NCBI RefSeq assembly: GCF_027594865.1
Contig: NZ_CP089391.1
Span: 2,448,501 to 2,512,500 of the forward strand
Source: Bradyrhizobium xenonodulans
Lineage (GTDB): Bacteria > Pseudomonadota > Alphaproteobacteria > Rhizobiales > Xanthobacteraceae
Direction: 5' to 3'
Length of the DNA: 64,000 nucleotides
Numbering within the stretch: the first letter of the stretch is position 1; every line of letters starts with the position of its first letter. Positions 1 through 7,679 of the stretch are shown in pieces. Both the position numbers and the translations under genes were made by a program. The notes under the pieces are model-generated. The model made no database searches. It was given only the letters and a program-made list of their open reading frames with translations, and was not told where the DNA came from.

Positions 1-45
1 GAGACCGAGGTCGACGCCGAAGTGGCGGCGATTGAGAGCCTTCAT
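1..45 (-). CDS. 5' end of an unidentified gene (partial)
   Basis: An ATG at 45-43 on the minus strand opens a frame that reads MKALNRRHFGVDLGL and runs off the window edge. It starts 15 bp after the stop of the metallophosphoesterase, so the two are probably one operon. The N-R-R-H-F start resembles the basic beginning of a Tat or Sec signal peptide, which would suit an exported partner. Fifteen residues are too few for a family call. Confidence 0.45.
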   Translation of the reverse strand, partial: MKALNRRHFGVDLGL

Positions 46-60
46 TGTCAGATTCCTGCA

Positions 61-1005
61 TCAACCCTGGAGCGGCGTGTCGATGATCGCGAGCCGCTGC
101 TCGTTCTGCTTGAAGTTGACGCTGGCAACGCCGAGCATGGAGCGGAGCCTGGCGTCCTCGACCTTCATCGGTCCGGGCGAGGGGGCGGCCCCCGGCGCCG
201 GTTGCGGGAACGCGGTTGAGCGTGCGGTGTGGAAGGTGACGTTGCCCTCGACCTTCTGCATCACTTGGTGGATGTGGCCGTTCAGCACGGTGACCGAGCC
301 GAAGCCTTTGACCTGTTCCAGCGCGCGGCCGCCGTCCTCGGTGCCCCAGCCCCATTCGGGATAGACGGTCCAGAGCGGGATGTGGGCGAACAGCACGATC
401 GGCGTCGATTTCGACTTGCCGCGCAGATCGTCCTCGAGCCAGGCGAGCTGCTCGGCGCCGAGATTGCCGAGGCCGCCGGCCTTGAGGTCGACGACGTTGA
501 CGAGACCGATGAAGTGCACGCCGCCGGCGTCGAACGAATACCAGCCGGCACCCTTGGTCCCGCGGCCGTAGCGCTCGCGATAGAACTTCACCTCCTCATC
601 GAGGAAGTCATGCTCGCCGGGCACATAGTGCACGTCGAGCTTGCTCTGCGAGATGATGCGGTCGGCATTGTCGAACTCGGCGGCCTTCGACAGATGCGTG
701 ATGTCGCCGGTGTGGATCATGAAGGACGGCTTGGTCGGCATCGCGTTGATCTTGCCCACGGCTTCCTCCAGCGTGCCGAGCGCGTTGGGATTGGCCGGCT
801 TGTCGAAGCCGACATGGCTGTCGCTGATCTGGAGGAAGGTCATGCCGGGTGCGGCTGCGGTCGCAGCCTGCGCGGAATCGATGATGCCGAGCGAGCGCGG
901 CACGCCGCCCGTGACGGTCCAGAGCACCCCGGTGCCCGCCCAGGTCATGCATTCCAGCACCTTGCGGCGGCTGACGCCGTCGTCCCCGTGATCGTGTCCG
1001 CTCAT
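61..1005 (-). CDS. Tat-exported calcineurin-like metallophosphoesterase
   Basis: Binuclear-metal phosphoesterase, probably periplasmic, substrate unknown. The N-terminus carries a twin-arginine stretch (S-R-R-K-V-L, residues 12-17) followed by a hydrophobic segment. Metal-binding motifs appear in order: D62-S-H64, G-D101, a G-E-H-D box at 130-133 and a late G-H-I-H. The third box is normally G-N-H-D; here Asn is Glu, an unusual change at a metal ligand position. Length (314 aa) is normal for the superfamily. The next gene begins 15 bp downstream. The fold is clear; the substrate is not. Confidence 0.85.
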   Translation of the reverse strand: MSGHDHGDDGVSRRKVLECMTWAGTGVLWTVTGGVPRSLGIIDSAQAATAAAPGMTFLQISDSHVGFDKPANPNALGTLEEAVGKINAMPTKPSFMIHTGDITHLSKAAEFDNADRIISQSKLDVHYVPGEHDFLDEEVKFYRERYGRGTKGAGWYSFDAGGVHFIGLVNVVDLKAGGLGNLGAEQLAWLEDDLRGKSKSTPIVLFAHIPLWTVYPEWGWGTEDGGRALEQVKGFGSVTVLNGHIHQVMQKVEGNVTFHTARSTAFPQPAPGAAPSPGPMKVEDARLRSMLGVASVNFKQNEQRLAIIDTPLQG

Positions 1006-1146
1006 CGCACGTCTCCCTCGCCCGGAATTGGGCTTCGGGGAGGTGATTGGGTGGAGGCGGGGTTTATTCCCGTACGTCCAGCGTTGCCGGTCGAAATGGA
1101 TGACGTTTTCGTGAGCGAACGAGCGAGGCTTGCTGTTCAGGCGCCC

Positions 1147-1191
1147 AAGGCTGGGTCACGCTAAGGCTGGGTCACACCAAGGCTGGGTCAC
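1147..1191. repeat. three direct copies of AAGGCTGGGTCAC
   Basis: AAGGCTGGGTCAC occurs at 1147-1159, 1163-1175 and 1179-1191, an exact 16-bp period with variable 3-nt spacers. It lies between the metallophosphoesterase promoter side and the 3' end of the prodomain-like gene, at the left edge of the less GC-rich patch. It could be a slipped-strand duplication or a protein-binding array. Confidence 0.85.
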
Positions 1192-1199
1192 GGTCAGGT

Positions 1200-1703
1200 T
1201 TACGCAGTGGTCTTCGGCTTGGGGACGAACTGCACAAAGCGTACTGAAGCGGCGGCGGGCTTTGCGTGTTCCTGGATGCGGTTGGCGAGGTCCAAGGCGT
1301 CCTCGCCGTGGCCAGAGACAGGCCGAAGCACCAGGCGGTCGGTTGTGTCCTCGGTCACTGAGACGTCGGAAGCATTCGGGGACAGAAATCTCATCACCTT
1401 GCGGCGCTGATCAGGGGTGTCGAACTCGACGCGTACCTCTGGCATTGCCACGATGACGGCTTTGTCACGCCTGTACACGGGTTGAAGGGCACCAGCCTCT
1501 TGAAGCAGCTGAATGATATCAGGGGTCAACGACGAGCGCGGCGTCACGAGGAAGCCGGCTCCTGCACGCACCGCCGTACCGGAGTCAGCGCTGACCTTGG
1601 CGTCCAGTCCCGCCTCTTTGGCGGCGGCTTGGTCGATCGCCACGTGCTCTTCGTCCGGCTCCAATTCCACCTTCTGGCCGGAGGCATAGTAGTACGTGCT
1701 CAT
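1200..1703 (-). CDS. stand-alone protein resembling a subtilisin prodomain
   Basis: A 167-residue protein without signal peptide or membrane segment. The start Y-Y-Y-A-S-G-Q-K-V-E-L-E-P resembles the N-terminal leader of some S8 peptidases. The second half (about 90-165) reads like two beta-alpha-beta units of an I9-type protease prodomain and can be lined up by eye with residues 118-168 of the neighbouring protease. There are no catalytic motifs. The ATG at 1703 is preferred to one 36 bp upstream because Y-Y-Y-A-S-G then sits at the N-terminus; neither has a clear ribosome binding site. It follows the protease gene by 75 bp on the same strand. A chaperone or inhibitor role is inference. Confidence 0.6.
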   Translation of the reverse strand: MSTYYYASGQKVELEPDEEHVAIDQAAAKEAGLDAKVSADSGTAVRAGAGFLVTPRSSLTPDIIQLLQEAGALQPVYRRDKAVIVAMPEVRVEFDTPDQRRKVMRFLSPNASDVSVTEDTTDRLVLRPVSGHGEDALDLANRIQEHAKPAAASVRFVQFVPKPKTTA

Positions 1704-1778
1704 ATCGCAAGCATACAGCCTAATAGCGTTACAGGCCATAGGGTGGATCGGTGCCGCCCTGCACTGTGATTTCGGCCG

Positions 1779-3326
1779 CTACTTCCTTTCACGTGCCTTC
1801 TTTGCCTTTTTCTTTGTCGTTTTCTTTGTCGTCTTCTTGGGTGTTTTCTTGGCCTTTTTCCCGGCTGGCTTCACAGATGGAGGCCCTCCGGCGACCTTTG
1901 CGGCTGCCACCGCGCTTCCGACGTTGACCCTCCCCCAACCCAGCTCAGGCGTCCAAGTCGTTTGGCCCTGGATCTTCTTTGCGGTAGTGCCGAGCAAATT
2001 GCGGATGCTGGCAGCACTGAGCGCGGGGTTCGCGCTGATCATCAAGGCCGCTGCACCGGCAACCGCCGGCGTTGCGGAGGAGGTTCCGTTGAAGGTCTTC
2101 GTGAAATCGCCGGGGTCATAGCCCGCGGGCCCGGAGATATCTGTGGTCCAAATGAAGACACCCGGGGCTAGCAGATGCATGGTTGCGCCAAAGTTCGAGC
2201 CCCACCAATTTTCCCCGTCGGAGGAGGTTTTCGTCTTGCGCTCGTCGGCGGGATTGGAGGCGCCGACCGTGACATATCCAGGCAGGTTGCCGGGGAAGTC
2301 GATCGGGATCTGCGAATTACCTGCCGCGATGGCAACCACGGCACCCAGCCCATCGCGCCCTTGAGTTCGCGCACGTGCGAAGGCACGACTGATTGCGTCA
2401 CTCGGAGCGCCGCCACCCCAGGAATTCGAGAGTACCGCAGCGCCTTGCCGCCAACACCAATCGATAGCATCGGCGGTCGCGAAGTCGTCGAAAATCCAGT
2501 GCCCACTGCCGTCATCCATGGCAATGCGCGCAGCGATGAGGGAGCAATTTGGGGCGATGCCCGGGAAAGTGTTGTCCCGTGACAACACAATGCCTGCGCA
2601 TGCGGTGCCATGTGCATCGTTACCGGCGGGCATGGCCGAGTTGCCATTGCTTCCGATGAAGTCCTTTTCCGCGACCACCGCTGGTTTCAAAGAGGGATGG
2701 GCAGTGTCCACCCCCTCGTCAAGCACGGCGACTTTCACATCGGCGCTCCCACGGGTGATGGCCCATGCGGCCGCCACACCGATCTTGTTGTGAGACCAGG
2801 CTCCGGTCGGTGCCGATTTGTTGATGCGGGCAATGCGTCGAACAAAATTGGGCGTAGCAGATCCCACTTCCCGTTGTGTGAGAAGTTCAACGAGGCTGAA
2901 CACTTGCTCGGTGGACTCGACACGCAGGAGCACCTTGCCATCAAGGCCTTCCTCGATCACCGTGGCTCCAAAGGCCTTCGCTGCCGCAAAATCAGCCTGC
3001 CTCAAACCTTCGGCGATCACAGTCTGTGTCAGGAGCGTTTGCGTGGATGAGGTCGAGATCGGTGACATAGCGCCGCGCCTCGTTCCATAGTTGGGACGCG
3101 CTGCTACGTCGGCTTGAACGACGGCAACATTTCCCAGATCGGGGATACGTGATCGCAGAACTGATGAAGCGCCGATGGCCTGTTCAATTGTTCGGGTATA
3201 GGCCGGCGCCGAGATATGAGCCGCTCGCCGGCCGACAGCAGGGAGCGGGACATCGCCCCCACCCAGATCGCCAAGATTAACGAGCGTCACCTCGTGCCAC
3301 ACTCCGAGCGCTTTATACCGAAGCAT
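1779..3326 (-). CDS. subtilisin-like S8 serine protease with lysine-rich tail
   Basis: The catalytic triad is visible: D203 (L-D-E-G-V-D), H239 (A-H-G-T-A-C-A-G) and S416 (G-T-S-S-A-T-P), with oxyanion Asn at 337 (A-A-G-N). Residues about 100-168 look like an attached prodomain. No N-terminal signal peptide is evident, so a cytoplasmic site is possible. After about residue 485 the chain becomes a run of K, T and A with roughly 20 basic residues in 30, like histone-H1 tails. A GGAGG sits 7-8 nt before the ATG. The gene and its downstream prodomain-like partner are less GC-rich than flanking genes, suggesting transfer. Target proteins are unknown. Confidence 0.88.
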   Translation of the reverse strand: MLRYKALGVWHEVTLVNLGDLGGGDVPLPAVGRRAAHISAPAYTRTIEQAIGASSVLRSRIPDLGNVAVVQADVAARPNYGTRRGAMSPISTSSTQTLLTQTVIAEGLRQADFAAAKAFGATVIEEGLDGKVLLRVESTEQVFSLVELLTQREVGSATPNFVRRIARINKSAPTGAWSHNKIGVAAAWAITRGSADVKVAVLDEGVDTAHPSLKPAVVAEKDFIGSNGNSAMPAGNDAHGTACAGIVLSRDNTFPGIAPNCSLIAARIAMDDGSGHWIFDDFATADAIDWCWRQGAAVLSNSWGGGAPSDAISRAFARARTQGRDGLGAVVAIAAGNSQIPIDFPGNLPGYVTVGASNPADERKTKTSSDGENWWGSNFGATMHLLAPGVFIWTTDISGPAGYDPGDFTKTFNGTSSATPAVAGAAALMISANPALSAASIRNLLGTTAKKIQGQTTWTPELGWGRVNVGSAVAAAKVAGGPPSVKPAGKKAKKTPKKTTKKTTKKKAKKARERK

Positions 3327-3741
3327 CTTGCCCCTCCGCGATTAGTCGGTTGGTTGACATCAAATCGGCGTTTAACTCGAACGATTGCCTAGCTCACATG
3401 CGAACAGAACTTCGCGAATCCGGCTTTACCCCTTGCGTTGAACAACAAGTCGCCCACCCGGCAAAGCCGACGTCTTTGCAGGCCTGCCGTAATCAAGAGC
3501 GGTCGCGATAACGCGACGTGCCACGTCCTTCTGCGAAGAGATTGCTGCCGACGTCCTTGCGGCCGACAACGCATCTAGAATTTCTCACATAGGTCGAGTG
3601 AATATACCAATTTTAGAATTATCGGGGGTGCAAGAAAAAATATTCAACTACTAGTATAGCACCTATGGTCGATCAGAACAGAGTTTTCTCGACCAGATTC
3701 AGAACGCGCTTCGGGTGCTACGCCGCGTCCCGGCACGAGAC
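3327..3741. other. gene-free stretch with an AT-rich core
   Basis: No open frame here has convincing coding character. Bases 3601-3660 are about 30% GC by direct count, strikingly low for this replicon. The stretch is the upstream region of the S8 protease and the downstream end of the hydrolase. It may be the right boundary of transferred DNA; no inverted repeats or att-like direct repeats were recognised. Confidence 0.6.
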
Positions 3742-4623
3742 TTATTTTGCGAACTCTCTCACGGCCTCGACGACGGCGGTCGGCACTTCCTGCGCGACAC
3801 AGTGCCCGGCGCCCTCAAAGAGCAGCGTGCTGGCGCGAGGAATCAGCGAGACGGCTCGCGTCGCCATCATCTTGTAGACCGCCGCCGACTTCGCGTTGGT
3901 CGCAACGCGCACCGGGCAGTCGATCTCGTCGAGCCCGGCAAACGGATTGCCGCGGCTATCGCCTGCATAGATCTGCTCCATCGCCTCGTAGATCGGGCCC
4001 AGCATCGCGAATTCGATTTCGGGCGTGCAGTGGAGCCGCACCCGGCCATTGCCGAGCGGCACGAAGCCGTGGCGCACATAGGCCCGAAGCGAGGTCTCTG
4101 TCCAATCCACGAACGTCGGTGTTGTGCGGTAGCGTTCGAATACGGCATCAGCACTATCAAATTCGGTGCGCCGGCGCAGGGTGCCCTGTAGTTGCGAAAG
4201 GGATTCCGCGGTCAATCCTCCGGAACGTGCCGCGCGCGGATCCATGATGGTCGGCTCCATCACAAACAGGCGCGTGAAAGATCCGGGCAGGAGCCTTGCC
4301 GCGAGCAGAAGATCGGTCGCGCCCGCGCTGTGGCCAATGCCGTAGACATTGTGCAGCTTCAACGCGTCGATCACCCGGCAGATATCGTTGGCAAAGTCCA
4401 GAAAATGATAGGCTCCGGGCTTGTGGCTCGCGCCATGGCCGCGACGGTCGAGCGCATAGACCGTGTAGGTCGAGGCGAGATCGCGCGCGACCTCGTCCCA
4501 GACGTCGGCGACGAAACCGGTGCCATGCACGAGCAGGGCGGGCGGCTTGCCGCTCTCGCCCCATTGCAGCATGGCGATCTCTGCGCCGGCGGGGCCGATC
4601 GAAAAGCGGTGTGGGTTGATCAT
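3742..4623 (-). CDS. alpha/beta-fold hydrolase
   Basis: Serine hydrolase of the alpha/beta superfamily, about 293 aa. From the chosen start: H-G-T-G oxyanion loop near residue 33, nucleophile elbow G-H-S99-A-G, and a C-terminal G-A-G-H-C carrying the likely catalytic His. The chain starts with M-I-N-P-H-R-F. An ATG at 4647 would add eight residues and overlap the upstream oxidoreductase, but its GGAGG touches the start codon, so 4623 is preferred. It follows the GMC oxidoreductase by 13 bp, probably in one transcript. An esterase, lactonase or C-C hydrolase of a small catabolic route would fit; the substrate cannot be told. Confidence 0.8.
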   Translation of the reverse strand: MINPHRFSIGPAGAEIAMLQWGESGKPPALLVHGTGFVADVWDEVARDLASTYTVYALDRRGHGASHKPGAYHFLDFANDICRVIDALKLHNVYGIGHSAGATDLLLAARLLPGSFTRLFVMEPTIMDPRAARSGGLTAESLSQLQGTLRRRTEFDSADAVFERYRTTPTFVDWTETSLRAYVRHGFVPLGNGRVRLHCTPEIEFAMLGPIYEAMEQIYAGDSRGNPFAGLDEIDCPVRVATNAKSAAVYKMMATRAVSLIPRASTLLFEGAGHCVAQEVPTAVVEAVREFAK

Positions 4624-4636
4624 GGTGACCGGGAGG

Positions 4637-6256
4637 CTACCTCGCATCCTCCAAAATCATCGCAGCACCCTTCTCGGCAATCATCGCGGTCGGGGTATTG
4701 GTGTTGCCCGAGGTGATGGTCGGCATGATCGAGGCGTCGATGATGCGCAAGCCTTCGAGGCCGTAGAATCGCAGCCGCTCGTCGACCACGGCCATTGGAT
4801 CGCTCACCGCGCCCATCTTCGCCGTGCCGACGGGGTGGAAGATGGTGGTGCCGATGTCGCCGGCGGCTTTGGCGAGCGAGGCATCGTCGTCGCCGACGGT
4901 GGGGCCGGGCAGATATTCGCTCGGGCGATATTTTGCCAGCGCCTGCTGCTGCATCAGGCGGCGGGTGGTGCGGATGGCGTCGGCGCCGACCTGGCGATCG
5001 TCGTCGGTCGAGAGGTAATTCGGCGCGATGATCGGCTTCTCATCCGGGCTCGCCGAACGCAACCGCACGGTGCCGCGCGAGGTCGGCTGGAGATTGCAGG
5101 CGCTCACCGTGATCGCGGGGAAGCGGTGCAGGGGATCGCCGAACTTGTCGAGCGACAGCGGCTGCACGTGGAACTGGATGTTGGCCCGTGCGCGCGTCGC
5201 ATCGGAGCGGGTGAAGATGCCGAGCTGCGACGGCGCCATGGTCAGCGGCCCGCGGCGGCGGAAGGCGTAGTCGAGCCCCATCAGGCCGCGGCGGAATAGG
5301 TTGTAATAGGTCTCGTTCAGCGTGCGCACACCCTCGACCTTGTAGATCGCGCGCTGCTGGAGATGGTCTTGCAGATTGCGGCCGATGCCGGGCTTGTCCA
5401 TCACGATGTCGATGCCGAGCGGCGACAGCCAGTCGGCGGGGCCGATGCCGGAGCGATGCAGCACCTGCACCGAGCCGATCGAGCCGGCCGAGAGGACCAC
5501 CTCGCGTTTCGCCCGCGCCTCGATGATCTCGCCGTTCTGGATGAAGCGCACGCCCACGGCACGGCCCTGCTCGATGATGAGACGGTCGACCAGCACGTGC
5601 TTCTCGAGCCGCAGATTGGGGCGGTTCAACGCCGGCTTGAGGAAGCCCCGCGCGGACGACCAGCGCCGGCCGCGCTTCTGGTTGACATGGAAGTAGCTGG
5701 TGCCTTCGTTGTCGCCGGTGTTGAAATCCTGGATGCGCTTGATGCCCATCTCCTCGGCGGCATCGCCGACGGCGTCGAGAACGTCCCATGATAGCCGCGG
5801 CGCCTCGATGCGCCAGCCGCCGCCGGCGCCGTGATGCTCGCTCGCGCCAAGGAAATGATCTTCCAGCCGCTTGAACAGCGGCAGCACATCGTCATAACCC
5901 CAGCCGGTCATGCCGAGCTGGCGCCAGTGATCGTAATCGCCCGCCTGGCCGCGCATCGAGATCATGGCGTTGATCGCCGAAGAGCCGCCGATCACCTTGC
6001 CGCGGGGATAGGCGAGCGCGCGACCGTTCAGGCCCGGCTCGGCCTCGGTCTTGAACATCCAGTCCGAGCGCGGATTGCCGATGGCGAAGAGGTAGCCGAC
6101 CGGGATGTGGAACCAGATCCAGTTGTCGTCGCCGCCGGCTTCGAGGATGAGGACGCGGTTGTTGCGATCGGCCGACAGCCGGTTGGCGACGATGCAGCCC
6201 GCAGTGCCGGCTCCGACGACAATGTAGTCAAACTCACCTTCGAGCCGTCTTGGCAT
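4637..6256 (-). CDS. GMC family FAD-dependent oxidoreductase
   Basis: Choline/alcohol dehydrogenase-type flavoenzyme. The N-terminal dinucleotide fold has V-G-A-G-T-A-G at 14-20. Typical GMC stretches follow, including P-R-G-K-V-I-G-G-S-S-A-I-N. The C-terminal active-site region has F-H-P-V-G-T with the catalytic His, then S-G-N-T-N-T-P with the second His/Asn position. Length (539 aa) matches choline dehydrogenase-like members, but a BetB or BetI partner is absent, so the real alcohol substrate is unknown. The partner alpha/beta hydrolase lies 13 bp downstream. Confidence 0.9.
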   Translation of the reverse strand: MPRRLEGEFDYIVVGAGTAGCIVANRLSADRNNRVLILEAGGDDNWIWFHIPVGYLFAIGNPRSDWMFKTEAEPGLNGRALAYPRGKVIGGSSAINAMISMRGQAGDYDHWRQLGMTGWGYDDVLPLFKRLEDHFLGASEHHGAGGGWRIEAPRLSWDVLDAVGDAAEEMGIKRIQDFNTGDNEGTSYFHVNQKRGRRWSSARGFLKPALNRPNLRLEKHVLVDRLIIEQGRAVGVRFIQNGEIIEARAKREVVLSAGSIGSVQVLHRSGIGPADWLSPLGIDIVMDKPGIGRNLQDHLQQRAIYKVEGVRTLNETYYNLFRRGLMGLDYAFRRRGPLTMAPSQLGIFTRSDATRARANIQFHVQPLSLDKFGDPLHRFPAITVSACNLQPTSRGTVRLRSASPDEKPIIAPNYLSTDDDRQVGADAIRTTRRLMQQQALAKYRPSEYLPGPTVGDDDASLAKAAGDIGTTIFHPVGTAKMGAVSDPMAVVDERLRFYGLEGLRIIDASIMPTITSGNTNTPTAMIAEKGAAMILEDAR

Positions 6257-6430
6257 TCTGCTTCCACCCGGATGGTCACTTGACGTTCCGTCCTAATAGG
6301 CAGACGCGGCGGATCGGGACAAGCCCGGCCATGCCGGGCGGGCGGGGCTAGACCCCGGTCCCGGTGGTTGGGTGGACTGGCGCTTGCATGGTAGACAGTC
6401 CTGTATTTTCAACAAAGCTCGAGACCCTCC

Positions 6431-7603
6431 ATGCCCATCGTGAACCGCGTCGCCGACCTTCAACCCGATATTCAGGCCTGGCGCCGGGACATCCATGAGC
6501 ATCCGGAGCTGCTATACGACGTCCATCGCACTGCAGCATTCGTGGCTGACCGGCTGCGCGAGTTCGGCTGCGACGAGATCGTGACCGGCCTCGGCCAGAC
6601 CGGCGTGGTCGGTGTGATCAAGGGCAGCAAGCCGCCCGGCGATGGGCTCAAGGTGATCGGCATGCGCGCCGATATGGATGCGCTGCCCGTCGACGAGCAG
6701 ACCAACCTGCCTTACGCCTCCAAGACCCCGGGCAAGATGCACGCCTGCGGCCATGACGGCCACACCGCGATGCTGCTCGGCGCGGCCCGCTACCTCGCCG
6801 AGACCCGCAATTTCGCCGGCGATGCCGTGGTGATCTTCCAGCCGGCCGAGGAGGGCGGCGCCGGCGGCGCGGCCATGGTCAAGGACGGCCTGATGGAGCG
6901 CTTCGGCATCGAGCAGGTCTATGGCATGCACAACGGCCCCGGCATTCCGGTGGGCTCGTTCGCGATCCGGCCCGGTCCGATCATGGCGGCGACCGACGAG
7001 GTCGACATCAACATCGAAGGTCTCGGCGGCCATGCCGCGCGTCCGCATAAGTGCATCGATTCTGTCCTGGTCGGCGCGCAGGTGATCACCGCGTTGCAGT
7101 CGATCGTCGCGCGCAGCGTCGATCCCCTGGAATCGGCGGTGATCTCGATCTGCGAATTCCACGCCGGCAACGCCCGCAACGTCATCCCGCAGACCGCGAC
7201 GCTGAAGGGCACCATCCGCACGCTGTCGCCTGACGTGCGCAAGCTGGTCGAGAAGCGCGTGCACGAGGTGGTCGCGGGCGTGGCGCAGATCACCGGCGCC
7301 AAGATCGACCTGCGCTACCAGCGCAATTATCCCGTCGTGAACAATCACGCCGCGGAGACCGAAGTGGCGCGGCGCATCGCGAAGCAAGTCGCGGGCGATG
7401 CCAATGTGCACGAGATGCCGCCGTTGATGGGCGGCGAGGATTTCGCCTATATGCTGGAAGCGCGCCCCGGCGCCTTCATCTTCTGCGGCAACGGCGACAG
7501 CGCCGGCCTGCATCACCCCGCCTATAATTTTGACGACGATGCGATCGTCTACGGCACGTCCTACTGGGTCAAGCTGGTTGAGGAGCAGCTCGCGGCGTCG
7601 TAA
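6431..7603 (+). CDS. M20 family amidohydrolase (hippurate/N-acyl amino acid hydrolase type)
   Basis: Zinc-dependent amidohydrolase, 390 aa, cytoplasmic. Metal-binding and catalytic elements are visible: M-R-A-D-M-D-A-L-P at 78-86, H-A-C106-G-H108-D-G-H, and Q-P-A-E140-E141-G-G. The Cys metal ligand and the E-E pair are typical of the HipO/AmhX/IAA-amino-acid hydrolase branch. It probably removes an acyl group from an N-acyl amino acid. It is monocistronic and converges on the phosphate transporter, with a strong hairpin between. Confidence 0.9.
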   Translation: MPIVNRVADLQPDIQAWRRDIHEHPELLYDVHRTAAFVADRLREFGCDEIVTGLGQTGVVGVIKGSKPPGDGLKVIGMRADMDALPVDEQTNLPYASKTPGKMHACGHDGHTAMLLGAARYLAETRNFAGDAVVIFQPAEEGGAGGAAMVKDGLMERFGIEQVYGMHNGPGIPVGSFAIRPGPIMAATDEVDINIEGLGGHAARPHKCIDSVLVGAQVITALQSIVARSVDPLESAVISICEFHAGNARNVIPQTATLKGTIRTLSPDVRKLVEKRVHEVVAGVAQITGAKIDLRYQRNYPVVNNHAAETEVARRIAKQVAGDANVHEMPPLMGGEDFAYMLEARPGAFIFCGNGDSAGLHHPAYNFDDDAIVYGTSYWVKLVEEQLAAS

Positions 7604-7626
7604 GGCCGAGCGCGAAGCAGAAATGA

Positions 7627-7655
7627 AAAGGGCCCGTGCATTGCACGGGCCCTTT
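7627..7655. terminator. bidirectional hairpin terminator
   Basis: AAAGGGCCCGTGC (7627-7639), loop ATT, then GCACGGGCCCTTT (7643-7655): a perfect 13-bp stem flanked by A and T runs on both strands. It sits between convergent stops at 7603 and 7680, as expected for a shared terminator. Confidence 0.9.
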
Positions 7656-7679
7656 GTCTTTGCGGGATCTGATCGGCCT

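Noticed and set aside
1147..1191. CRISPR-like array
   Set aside because: Only three 13-bp repeats with 3-nt spacers and no cas genes; far too short for CRISPR.
3389..3574. Small Arg-rich frame upstream of the S8 protease
   Set aside because: No ribosome site, no hydrophobic or domain pattern; composition fits random frame in non-coding DNA.
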